A stretch of 64,000 nucleotides of DNA from Micromonospora halotolerans (GTDB taxonomy: Bacteria; Actinomycetota; Actinomycetes; Mycobacteriales; Micromonosporaceae), in contig NZ_CP134876.1 of assembly GCF_032108445.1 (NCBI RefSeq), positions 5,084,001 through 5,148,000 of the forward strand, in the 5' to 3' direction. The notes beneath the pieces were generated by a model, which was not told where the DNA came from, did not search any database, and saw only the letters and a list, made by a program, of their open reading frames with translations. Below are positions 17,685 through 24,582 of the stretch, piece after piece. Every line of letters starts with the position of its first letter. Position 1 is the first letter of the stretch. The position numbers and the translations under genes are program-made.

Positions 17685-18727
17685 CCGGGCCGGAGGTGGC
17701 CTGCGTGGGCGAGACCATGGTGGTGCTCGCCCCCGCCGCCCCCACCCCGCTGGAGGACGCCGACCGGCTCGCCGTCGGGGTGGGCGGCGCCGAGTCCAAC
17801 GTGGCCATGGCACTGGCCCGGCTCGGCTACCGGGCCGCCTGGGTGAGCCGGGTCGGCGACGACCCGTTCGGCCGCCGGGTGCTCCGCGAGGTCGCCGCCG
17901 CCGGGGTGGACACCAGCCTGGTCGCCGTCGACCCGGCCGCGCCGACCGGCGTCTACCTGAAGGACCCCGGCCCGGACGGCACCCGGGTGCACTACCACCG
18001 GGCCGGCTCGGCCGCGTCCCGGCTGACCGCCCGCGCCCTCGACGACCCGCGGCTGGCCGGGGTGCGGCTGCTGCACCTCACCGGGATCACCCCGGCGCTC
18101 TCCCGGAGCTGCCGCGACCTGGTCGCGCACGCGCTCACCGCCCGCCCGCTGCCCGCCGCGCGGATCAGCTTCGACGTCAACCACCGGCCCCGGCTCTGGC
18201 CGGCGCGCCGGGCCGCCCCGGTGCTGCGCGACCTGGCCGACCGCGCCGACGTGGTGCTGGTCGGGCTGGACGAGGCGGCCGCCCTCTGGGGCGTCACCGC
18301 GCCGGCCGCCGTCCGCGCGCTGCTGCCCGGCCCGGACCTCGTGGTGGTCAAGGACGGCGGGGTCGGCGCGACGGCGCTGCCGCGTACCGGGGCGGGGGTG
18401 TTCGTGCCGGCGCTGCCGGCGCCGGTGCGCGAGCCGGTCGGCGCGGGGGACGCCTTCGCCGCCGGGTTCCTGGCCGGCCTGCTGCGCGGCCTCGACCCGG
18501 CGGCCTGCCTGCGGCTCGGGCACCTCACCGCGGTACCGGCGCTTGCCGCCGCCGGGGACACCGCGCCACCGCCCGATCCCGACTGGACGGCCCGTGCGCT
18601 GGCGCTGCCCGACGCGCGGTGGGCCACCCTCGTGCCACCGGAGCCCGCCGGTCCACCGCAGTGGGCGCCGGATCGGGCCGGCAGGGAGCAGAATGCGGGC
18701 GGCCACGGAGGAGGGAGCGGGCGATGA
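17681..18727 (+). CDS. kdgK: 2-keto-3-deoxygluconate kinase, PfkB family
   Basis: A 348-residue PfkB-family sugar kinase starting at GTG 17681 (overlap GTGA). The N-terminal GETMVVLAP and GGAESNVAMALARLG motif binds the sugar. The C-terminal GAGDAFAAGFLAGLLRG supplies the anion hole and catalytic base D257. The neighbouring KDPG aldolase strongly supports KDG as substrate: KDG plus ATP gives KDPG. The last ~40 residues after the kinase fold are low-complexity Gly/Pro-rich and end in GGHGGGSGR. They overlap the ribosome-binding site of the aldolase gene. Confidence 0.88.
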   Translation: MTGPEVACVGETMVVLAPAAPTPLEDADRLAVGVGGAESNVAMALARLGYRAAWVSRVGDDPFGRRVLREVAAAGVDTSLVAVDPAAPTGVYLKDPGPDGTRVHYHRAGSAASRLTARALDDPRLAGVRLLHLTGITPALSRSCRDLVAHALTARPLPAARISFDVNHRPRLWPARRAAPVLRDLADRADVVLVGLDEAAALWGVTAPAAVRALLPGPDLVVVKDGGVGATALPRTGAGVFVPALPAPVREPVGAGDAFAAGFLAGLLRGLDPAACLRLGHLTAVPALAAAGDTAPPPDPDWTARALALPDARWATLVPPEPAGPPQWAPDRAGREQNAGGHGGGSGR

Positions 18728-19332
18728 ACGGGCACGACTTCGAGCCGATCTTCGGGCCCGCGCGGGTCATGGTGATAGTGCGCGACCTGCCGCCCGACGA
18801 GACCGTCCGGCTCGCGGAGCAGGCCTGGGACCTCGACATCGACGTGGTGGAGGTGCCGATCCGCACCTCCGACGCGGTCCCGGCGCTGCGCGCCGCGGTG
18901 GCGGCGGGCCGGCGGCGGGACCGCCTGGTCGGCGCCGGCACGGTCCGCACCCCCGCCCAGGTCCGGCAGGCCGCCGGGGCGGGCGCCGCGTTCACCGTGG
19001 CCCCCGGGCTGGACCTCGCCGTCGCCGACGCGGCGGTCAGCTACGGCATCCCGCACCTGCCCGGGGTGGCCACCCCCACCGAGGCGCAGCGGGCGCTCGA
19101 CCACGGCCTGCTCTGGTTGAAGGCGTTCCCCGCGGTCAGCCTCGGGCCGGCCTGGTTCCGGGCCGTCGCCGGGCCGCTGCCCGAGGCGCGGTTCGTGGCC
19201 ACCGGCGGGATCGACGCCGACAACGCGGACGACTTCCTGGCCGCCGGGGCGCGGCTGGTGGCGGTCGGGTCGGCGCTGTCCGACCCCCGGCAGATCCCCC
19301 GCCTCGCCGCCCTGGCGGCCGGCCCCGGCTGA
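18724..19332 (+). CDS. eda: KDPG/KHG aldolase
   Basis: A 202-residue class I aldolase. The Schiff-base lysine K133 is in LLWLKAFPAVSLGP, and the catalytic glutamate E43 lies in VVEVPIRTSD. GAGTVRTPAQV and the phosphate-binding ATGGIDADN segment are typical of Eda. It cleaves KDPG to pyruvate and glyceraldehyde-3-phosphate, the last step of the uronate route encoded around it. ATG 18724 overlaps the kinase stop and has GGAGGGAG just upstream. It is the last gene of the forward operon. Confidence 0.92.
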   Translation: MNGHDFEPIFGPARVMVIVRDLPPDETVRLAEQAWDLDIDVVEVPIRTSDAVPALRAAVAAGRRRDRLVGAGTVRTPAQVRQAAGAGAAFTVAPGLDLAVADAAVSYGIPHLPGVATPTEAQRALDHGLLWLKAFPAVSLGPAWFRAVAGPLPEARFVATGGIDADNADDFLAAGARLVAVGSALSDPRQIPRLAALAAGPG

Positions 19333-19348
19333 GCCCGCCGGGCGCGCA

Positions 19349-19364
19349 CCGGCCGTCGAGCCGG
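19349..19364. terminator. Weak hairpin between convergent genes
   Basis: CCGGC, a 6-base loop and GCCGG form a 5-bp stem between the aldolase stop and the LacI stop. No T-tract. Only the convergent position suggests a terminator. Confidence 0.3.
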
Positions 19365-19395
19365 CGTGAGCCGGGTCGGCCCGGGTCGCGGCCGG

Positions 19396-20403
19396 TCAGG
19401 CCGGGGCCGGGCCGAGGCTGTCCCGGTGAACCAGTTCGGCCGGGAGGGTCTCCACCCGGTCGCGGCCGTCGGGCGCGTCCAGGGCCAGGGTCATGGCGCG
19501 GGCGCCCAGCTCGGCCAGCGGCAGCCGGACCGTGGTCAGCGCCGGGGTCACGTCGGCGGCGATCGGCATGTCGTCGAAGCCGACCACGGAGACCTCCGCG
19601 GGCACCCGCACGCCGCGGGCGCGCAGCAGGTTCAGCGCGCCGACGGCCATCGAGTCGTTCATCGCCACGATCGCCGTCAGCCCCGGTGCGGCGTCCAGCA
19701 GCTCGGCCGCGACCCGGGACCCGCCGTCGCGGGTGAAGTCCGCGTACCGGATCCGCGCCTCCGGCAGCGGCTCGCCCAGGCCGGCGGCGAGCCCGGCGAG
19801 CCGGTCGCTCGTGGTGGTGAGGGAGCGCGGACCGGCGAGCACGCCCACCGCCCGGTGGCCGAGCCGGCGCAGCTCCGCGCCGAGCAGGCGGGCACCCTCC
19901 TCGTTGGCCGGCAGCACGGCGTCGCCCCGGTGCCGGTGCCGGCCGATCACCGCGACCCGCCCGCCGGTGGCCGCGTACGCGGCGAGCCGCTCGTCGAGCA
20001 GGGCGTTGACCGTGGCGTCGTGGTAGCCGGAACCGGCCAGCACGATGGCGGCGACCTGCTGGGCGCGGAGCAGGTCGACGTACTCCACCTCCCGCTCCGG
20101 GTCGCGGTAGCTGTTGCAGATGATGACCAGCCGCCCCCGCTCGGTGGCGACCCGCTGCAACCCCCGGGTCACCTCGGCGAAGTACGGGTCGGAGACGTCG
20201 TGCACCAGCACGCCGACCACGCTGCGCTGCGGCCGGGCCAGGAGCTGGGCGTGCGCGTTCGGCACGTACCGCAGCTCGGCGACGGCTTGCAGCACCCGCT
20301 CGCGCAGCTCGGCGGCGACCGGCTTGCTGCTGCCGTTGATGACCCGCGACGCGGTCGCGGGCGAGACGCCCGCCCGGCGGGCGACATCGGCCAACGTCGC
20401 CAT
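19396..20403 (-). CDS. LacI family transcriptional regulator
   Basis: A 335-residue regulator. The helix-turn-helix is TLADVARRAGVSPATASRVING, followed by the effector domain (VGVLVHDVSDPYFAEVTRG, IVAMNDSMAVGALNLLRARG, VVGFDDMPIAADVTPALTTVRLP). ATG 20403 is chosen because GAGGGGG lies 6 bases upstream; the frame is open six codons further. It converges on the KDPG aldolase gene and is not divergent from an obvious target, so its regulon is unknown. Proximity to the pectin locus suggests a second sugar signal, but that is inference. Confidence 0.85.
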   Translation of the reverse strand: MATLADVARRAGVSPATASRVINGSSKPVAAELRERVLQAVAELRYVPNAHAQLLARPQRSVVGVLVHDVSDPYFAEVTRGLQRVATERGRLVIICNSYRDPEREVEYVDLLRAQQVAAIVLAGSGYHDATVNALLDERLAAYAATGGRVAVIGRHRHRGDAVLPANEEGARLLGAELRRLGHRAVGVLAGPRSLTTTSDRLAGLAAGLGEPLPEARIRYADFTRDGGSRVAAELLDAAPGLTAIVAMNDSMAVGALNLLRARGVRVPAEVSVVGFDDMPIAADVTPALTTVRLPLAELGARAMTLALDAPDGRDRVETLPAELVHRDSLGPAPA

Positions 20404-20487
20404 GCGCACCCCCTCGCACACCCCGGTGGCCGAGAGGCTACCGCAGCACCGCCGGGAAAGCCGTGCCCGGAACGGCGGAGGCGGCGC

Positions 20488-21258
20488 TCACCGGGCCCGC
20501 GTGGTGGGGCGGGAGGTGGTCGCGGTGGTCCGGACGGCCTTGACGATGGCGGGGATCGAGCCGATCAGCAGGACCAGCGCCCAGATCAGCGCCACCACGG
20601 CGAACACGACCGCGCCCAGGTCGTCGGTGATGCTGACCAGGATCCCCGGCACGAACTGGTGCAGGAACTCCAGCACCACCGTGCACAGCAGGGTGGTCAG
20701 CGCCAGCAGCGCGAGCCCCTTGTTCTGCAGGAAGCGCGGCTGGGCGAGCAGCAGCAGCGCCGCCCAGACCAGCTTGAGCAGCAGCACCAGGCCGAGCAGC
20801 ACGGCGGCGTCGCCCACCGGGAAGAACCCCCACACCGCCAGGTACGCGAGCGTGCCGAACGGCGCGGCCAGGAACAGCGACACCATCACGGTCAGCTCGA
20901 CGAAGGCGACGATCAGCAGGACCAGCGACGCGAGCAGCAGCAGGATCGAGAAGACCAGGGTGGCCACCCCCTGCACCCGGCCCTGGATCCGGTCCGGCAC
21001 CACGAGGCTCAGGGCGAACAGCCCGGTGGTCCAGAGCGCCACCACGTCGACGAGCGCCAGGTGGCCGGTGCCCCGGCCGGACGGCTCGGTCACCGCGCCG
21101 ACGTCGCCCAGCTCGACGCCGAGCCGCCCGGCGCTGTCCCGCAGCGCGCCGCCGGCGTCGCCGCCGCCGGTGAGCGCCGCCGCCCCCAGCTCCAGCCCCA
21201 CGACTAGCGCGATCGCGAGCAGCGCCAGCAGCAGGAACGGTTTCCGCAGCTCACCCAT
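20488..21258 (-). CDS. Polytopic membrane protein at the end of the eCIS operon
   Basis: A 256-residue protein with roughly six to seven hydrophobic segments. The first (about 7-27) is followed by an extracytoplasmic loop of ~50 residues, then LALVDVVALWTTGLFALSLVV and a dense hydrophobic block (LLLLASLVLLIVAFVELTVMVSLFLAAPFGTLAYLAVW). The C-terminus is short, Thr/Arg-rich and cytoplasmic. ATG 21258 is preferred over an in-frame start five codons earlier. No family recognised. It is last of three membrane-associated genes downstream of the injection-system baseplate genes, on the far side of the TnpB element. Confidence 0.65.
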   Translation of the reverse strand: MGELRKPFLLLALLAIALVVGLELGAAALTGGGDAGGALRDSAGRLGVELGDVGAVTEPSGRGTGHLALVDVVALWTTGLFALSLVVPDRIQGRVQGVATLVFSILLLLASLVLLIVAFVELTVMVSLFLAAPFGTLAYLAVWGFFPVGDAAVLLGLVLLLKLVWAALLLLAQPRFLQNKGLALLALTTLLCTVVLEFLHQFVPGILVSITDDLGAVVFAVVALIWALVLLIGSIPAIVKAVRTTATTSRPTTRAR

Positions 21259-21306
21259 GGCACGCCTCCCCACCGGCCGGCTCCGGCCGGCCCGGCCCGC
21301 GTCCGG

Positions 21307-21783
21307 TCAGGACCGGGCGACGGTGACCACGCATCCGCCACCTCCCGGGCATCGCAGGGCGACCTCGGTCGCCCCGTCCACCGCCACCTTCGCCACCGCC
21401 GTGCCGTCGTCGCCGGGCGTCACCTCGTCGGTCACCGTGACGTCGGCGTCCCCGGGCGCCGGGGCGCTCACCACGAACGGCGCCCCGCTGCGCAGCACCA
21501 GGCTGCGCAGGCCGCCCGGGTCGGCCACCCGCAGCCGGCAGGCGATGCCGAAGCCGACCACCAGACCCTCGGCGGACGGGCTCGGCTCGGCGGCCGGCGG
21601 CACGCACGCCACGGTCACCGTGGCCGGGTCCACCGTGCCGGCGTTCCCGCCGAACCGGGCCAGCCAGCCGGGCCCGGCGGCCGGGTCGCCCCGGTCGTGC
21701 CGGCCGCCGCCCACCGCGACCAGGTAGAGCACCGCGAGCAGCCCGGCGAGGGCCGCCAGCAGCACCTTCTGCCGCCCGCTCAC
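21307..21783 (-). CDS. Small membrane-anchored protein, function unknown
   Basis: A 158-residue protein starting at GTG 21783, which overlaps the upstream stop (GTGA). One hydrophobic segment near residues 6-25 ([21 protein letters not shown]) anchors a soluble, beta-rich C-terminal domain of about 125 residues. That domain carries three cysteines: CVPPAA, ACRLRV and RCPGGG. The cysteines and N-terminal anchor suggest an extracytoplasmic domain. No homologous family recognised. Translational coupling to the bitopic protein upstream implies joint function. Confidence 0.6.
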   Translation of the reverse strand: MSGRQKVLLAALAGLLAVLYLVAVGGGRHDRGDPAAGPGWLARFGGNAGTVDPATVTVACVPPAAEPSPSAEGLVVGFGIACRLRVADPGGLRSLVLRSGAPFVVSAPAPGDADVTVTDEVTPGDDGTAVAKVAVDGATEVALRCPGGGGCVVTVARS

Positions 21784-22700
21784 GGCGCGAGGAGCTGGGT
21801 GAACCGGATCTGGTCGACCCCGGCGAAGTACCGGTCGGTGCCCTGCGTCCGGCTCACCGCCACCAGGGTCAGCTTGTGCGGGCCCCGAGCCAGCTCCACG
21901 GTGCCCACGTCCACGAAGTCGGTGCGCACCACCGTCGGGGTGAAGCCGAAGAAGGTGTCCCCGACCTGCCGGCCGTCCACCAGCCAGATGGTGTTCGCGT
22001 AGTCGAACGAGGTGGTGCGCACGGTGGCGAGGCGCCACGTGCCGTCGGCGGGCAGGTCCACCGAGACGGTCACCCGGTCACCCACGGCCCGACCCTGGAA
22101 GAACAGCTGGGCGTCGCCGGACCAGACCACCTCGCAGCAGTTCGGCTGGGACACCACCCGCGCGGCCGCCGCGGAGGTCGACTGCACCGTCGCGCCGGCG
22201 ACCAGGCTCTCCGCCTCCACGGTCACCACCTGGGCCCGCGGCGGGGGCGGCGGATCACCGCCGCGGGTCACCAGCCAGGCGACCACCCCGCCCACCACCA
22301 GCAGCAGCGCCGCCGCGGCCGCGAGCCACGGCCACGGCGCGCGCTTCGGGGGTACGACGGCCCGCACGTCGTACGTCACCCGGCCGCTGGACCGGGAACT
22401 CTCCTCGGGGGCGGTGTTCGCCGAGTACGCGAAGCCGCTCATGTCGTAGCGCCGGGGCGGGGTGCCGGACGGCACGGCGAGCCGGACCAGGAACGACACC
22501 GAGCCCTGCCCGGGCACCACCCGCTGCGGCTCGGCCACGGTGAACCAGCCGCGCTGGCTGCCCTCGCCGGGCGCGACGTCGAAGACCACGGTGTCCGGCG
22601 CCTCGCCCGGGTTGGAGACCGTGAAGGTCAGCTCGCCGCAGTTGCGGGCGTCCAGGGTGAACTGCTCGGCGGCGGCGACGACGGCCCATTCGGTGGTCAT
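21780..22700 (-). CDS. Bitopic membrane protein with Ig-like N-domain and CBM-like C-domain, eCIS-associated
   Basis: A 306-residue protein with no signal peptide. Residues 1-115 form a beta-rich Ig-like domain ([32 protein letters not shown]). A single membrane segment lies at about 123-145 ([16 protein letters not shown] onward). After a Pro linker the C-terminal ~150 residues look like a jelly-roll carbohydrate-binding module ([46 protein letters not shown]). The predicted topology is N-in, C-out. Similar Ig-domain proteins accompany actinobacterial contractile injection clusters. A membrane-docking role is possible by analogy to Streptomyces CIS membrane proteins, untested here. GAAGGAG precedes ATG 22700. 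Confidence 0.6.
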   Translation of the reverse strand: MTTEWAVVAAAEQFTLDARNCGELTFTVSNPGEAPDTVVFDVAPGEGSQRGWFTVAEPQRVVPGQGSVSFLVRLAVPSGTPPRRYDMSGFAYSANTAPEESSRSSGRVTYDVRAVVPPKRAPWPWLAAAAALLLVVGGVVAWLVTRGGDPPPPPRAQVVTVEAESLVAGATVQSTSAAAARVVSQPNCCEVVWSGDAQLFFQGRAVGDRVTVSVDLPADGTWRLATVRTTSFDYANTIWLVDGRQVGDTFFGFTPTVVRTDFVDVGTVELARGPHKLTLVAVSRTQGTDRYFAGVDQIRFTQLLAP

Positions 22701-22718
22701 CGAACTCCTTCGTGGAGA

Positions 22719-22739
22719 CCCCTGGCTGTAGCCGTGGGG
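22719..22739 (+). repeat. Left-end subterminal hairpin of the TnpB element
   Basis: The structure is CCCC, T, GGCT-GT-AGCC, GT, GGGG, followed by AGGAA. It has the same layout and length as the hairpin at 24010-24030, with a compensatory G-C to C-G change in the stem. It lies 72 bases before the tnpB start. Confidence 0.6.
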
Positions 22740-22810
22740 AGGAAACGAGGGCCACGGCCGGCCGGCACGTCGCCCAGGTGTTCACAAGATGGTCGGCTAG
22801 GTTGTGAGGC

Positions 22811-24022
22811 ATGACCGTGAAGACGGTGAAGCGGGCGTTCAAGTACCGCTTCTACCCGACCCCGGAGCAGGCCGGCGAGCTTGCCCGGACGTTCGGGTGC
22901 GTCCGGCTGGTCTACAACATGGCGTTGCAGGCTCGCGCCGAGGCGTGGACGCTGCGCCAGGAGCGGGTCAACTACAACGCCACGTCCGTGCTGCTCACCG
23001 GTTGGAAGAAGACTGAGGAACTGGCATTCCTCAACGACGTCTCCTCCGTGCCGTTGCAACAGGCGCTGCGGCATCTGCAAGTCGCGTTCACCAACTTCTT
23101 CGCCAAACGGGCGAAGTACCCGACGTTCAAGAGCAAGAAGAAGTCCCGCCGCTCGGCGGAGTACACCACCAGCGCGTTCCGCTCGCGCGATGGTCGGCTG
23201 ACCCTGGCGAAGATGACCGCGCCCCTGCACATCGTGTGGTCGCGGCCGCTGCCCGACGGCGCGTCGCCGTCCACGGTGACCGTCTCGCAGGACGCGGCCG
23301 GACGCTGGTTCGTGTCCCTGCTCTGCGACGACGTGATCCACGCCACCCCGGCCGTCAACGCCGCTATCGGTATCGACGCCGGCCTGGACAGCCTGCTCAC
23401 CGTTTCCACCGGGGAGAAGATCACCAACCCGAAGCACGAACGCCGCGACCGGGTCGCTCTCGCCCGCGCCCAGCGCAACCTGGCAACGAAGGAGAAGGGC
23501 TCCGCGAATCGGGCGAAGGCACGGGTCAAGGTCGCCCGCGTCCACGCCCGAATCACCGACCGCAGATGGGACCACCTGCACAAGCTGACAACTCGGCTCG
23601 TTCGTGAGAACCAAACGATCGTGATCGAGGACCTGACCGTGCGAAACATGATCCGCAACCACCGCCTGGCCCGCGCCATCAGCGACGCGGCCTGGCGGCA
23701 GTTCCGCACCATGCTGGAGTACAAGGCCGACTGGCACGGCCGGAACCTGATCACGATTGATCGCTGGTTCCCGTCGTCCAAGTTGTGCTCCGCCTGCGGC
23801 GCGCTCGCCGAGAAGATGCCGCTGACCGTACGGAACTGGACATGCCGCTGTGGTACCACCCACGACCGCGACGTCAACGCGGCCATCAACATCAAGGCCG
23901 AAGGGCTTTCGGTCTCTGCCTGTGGAGGCGGTGTAAGACCTCAACGGACGAACGCCCGGACGAGGCAGTCGCCGGTGAAGCAGGAAACCCGTGGGGCGAC
24001 CCAGGGATTCCCCCGCCTTTAG
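22811..24022 (+). CDS. tnpB: TnpB RNA-guided nuclease (transposon-encoded)
   Basis: A 403-residue TnpB. The N-terminal helix-turn-helix region begins with FKYRFYPTPEQ. The RuvC-like triad is complete: D189 in GIDAGLD, E273 in IVIEDL, and D354 in DRDVNAAINI. A zinc ribbon (CSAC and CRCG) sits between the last two. Family members use an RNA made from the element's right end to cut DNA and favour element retention. All catalytic residues are intact, so the protein may be active. Its stop codon TAG lies in the loop of the right-end hairpin, so mRNA and guide RNA overlap. The C-terminal ~35 residues are basic and disordered. Confidence 0.9.
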   Translation: MTVKTVKRAFKYRFYPTPEQAGELARTFGCVRLVYNMALQARAEAWTLRQERVNYNATSVLLTGWKKTEELAFLNDVSSVPLQQALRHLQVAFTNFFAKRAKYPTFKSKKKSRRSAEYTTSAFRSRDGRLTLAKMTAPLHIVWSRPLPDGASPSTVTVSQDAAGRWFVSLLCDDVIHATPAVNAAIGIDAGLDSLLTVSTGEKITNPKHERRDRVALARAQRNLATKEKGSANRAKARVKVARVHARITDRRWDHLHKLTTRLVRENQTIVIEDLTVRNMIRNHRLARAISDAAWRQFRTMLEYKADWHGRNLITIDRWFPSSKLCSACGALAEKMPLTVRNWTCRCGTTHDRDVNAAINIKAEGLSVSACGGGVRPQRTNARTRQSPVKQETRGATQGFPRL

Positions 24023-24040
24023 GCATGGGGAGGAAGTCAA
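23920..24040 (+). ncRNA. Putative right-end guide RNA (omega/reRNA) scaffold
   Basis: TnpB scaffold RNAs derive from the 3' end of tnpB and the right end. This stretch overlaps the last codons and ends with the hairpin at 24010-24030 and GGAGGAAGTCAA. The following host bases, from 24041, would serve as guide. The 5' limit is a guess; no transcript evidence. Confidence 0.45.
24010..24030 (+). repeat. Right-end subterminal hairpin of the TnpB element
   Basis: The structure is CCCC, C, GCCT-TT-AGGC, AT, GGGG, followed by AGGAAGTCAA. It pairs in design with 22719-22739. The tnpB stop codon is within the hairpin. Confidence 0.65.
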
Positions 24041-24582
24041 GACGGCTCCTCTGACGGCTGGTCCTGGGGTTCGGGGGTCGGGTCGGTGGTGACCTCGACG
24101 GTGACCGCGGCGGGCTTCTCCGCCTCGACGATGCGGGTGACCAGGGCGAGCCGGTCGGCGGCGGCCGGCGGCACCCGGACCACCACGTGGAACGGCCGCT
24201 CGGCCGGCTCCTCCAGCACGAAGCCGGTCACCCCGGTGGCCAGCTCCAGCGCGGTGCGCATCCCGTAGGGGGTGCCCCGCCACCGGGCCAGCAGCGCGCC
24301 GTGCGCCACCAGGTCCCGCAGCCGGCCGAGCGGCAGCGGCAGCGGCGCGTCCGCCCGGGGCGCGGCGACCACGTGGTCCATGGCCACCCACCGGGTCAGG
24401 TACGCCACGAACCCGTCCGGCGTGCGGTACGGCGCGAACAGCGCGTCGACGTCGGCGAGCACCGCCTCGTCGGGGGCGTGCAGCGCCTCCATGACGTCCA
24501 GCAGCGCGCCCAGCACGCTGCCCGGGCCGGCGGCCCGCTGGTACGCGGCCGGCAGCAGCCGCTCAATCGCCGCTCGGCGCAT
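24037..24582 (-). CDS. eCIS/phage-tail gpI-like baseplate protein
   Basis: A 181-residue protein with the phage tail protein domain of P2 gpI type and of the actinobacterial injection systems (LPAAYQRAAGPGSVLGALLDVMEALHAP, RTPDGFVAYLTRWVAMDHV, RWRGTPYGMRTALELATGV). It belongs to the baseplate wedge. ATG 24582 overlaps the wedge gene by 20 bases. The last codons run into the right end of the TnpB element, which supplies the TGA stop and part of the last codon. The native tail may thus have been altered slightly at the Pro/Glu-rich, probably dispensable end. Confidence 0.8.
   Translation of the reverse strand: MRRAAIERLLPAAYQRAAGPGSVLGALLDVMEALHAPDEAVLADVDALFAPYRTPDGFVAYLTRWVAMDHVVAAPRADAPLPLPLGRLRDLVAHGALLARWRGTPYGMRTALELATGVTGFVLEEPAERPFHVVVRVPPAAADRLALVTRIVEAEKPAAVTVEVTTDPTPEPQDQPSEEPS

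Larger units (their letters stand above)
22712..24040 (+). mobile_element. Stand-alone TnpB element (IS200/IS605-related) without transposase gene
   Basis: A single tnpB gene is flanked by two subterminal hairpins of identical design at 22719-22739 and 24010-24030. The right end finishes with GGAGGAAGTCAA, typical of IS605-group right ends. No TnpA-type gene is present, so mobility would need one in trans. The element lies between the tail gene at 24037-24582 and the membrane gene starting at 22700, inside a minus-strand operon, in the opposite direction. Base composition inside is less GC-extreme than outside. Exact ends are not proven. Confidence 0.65.
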
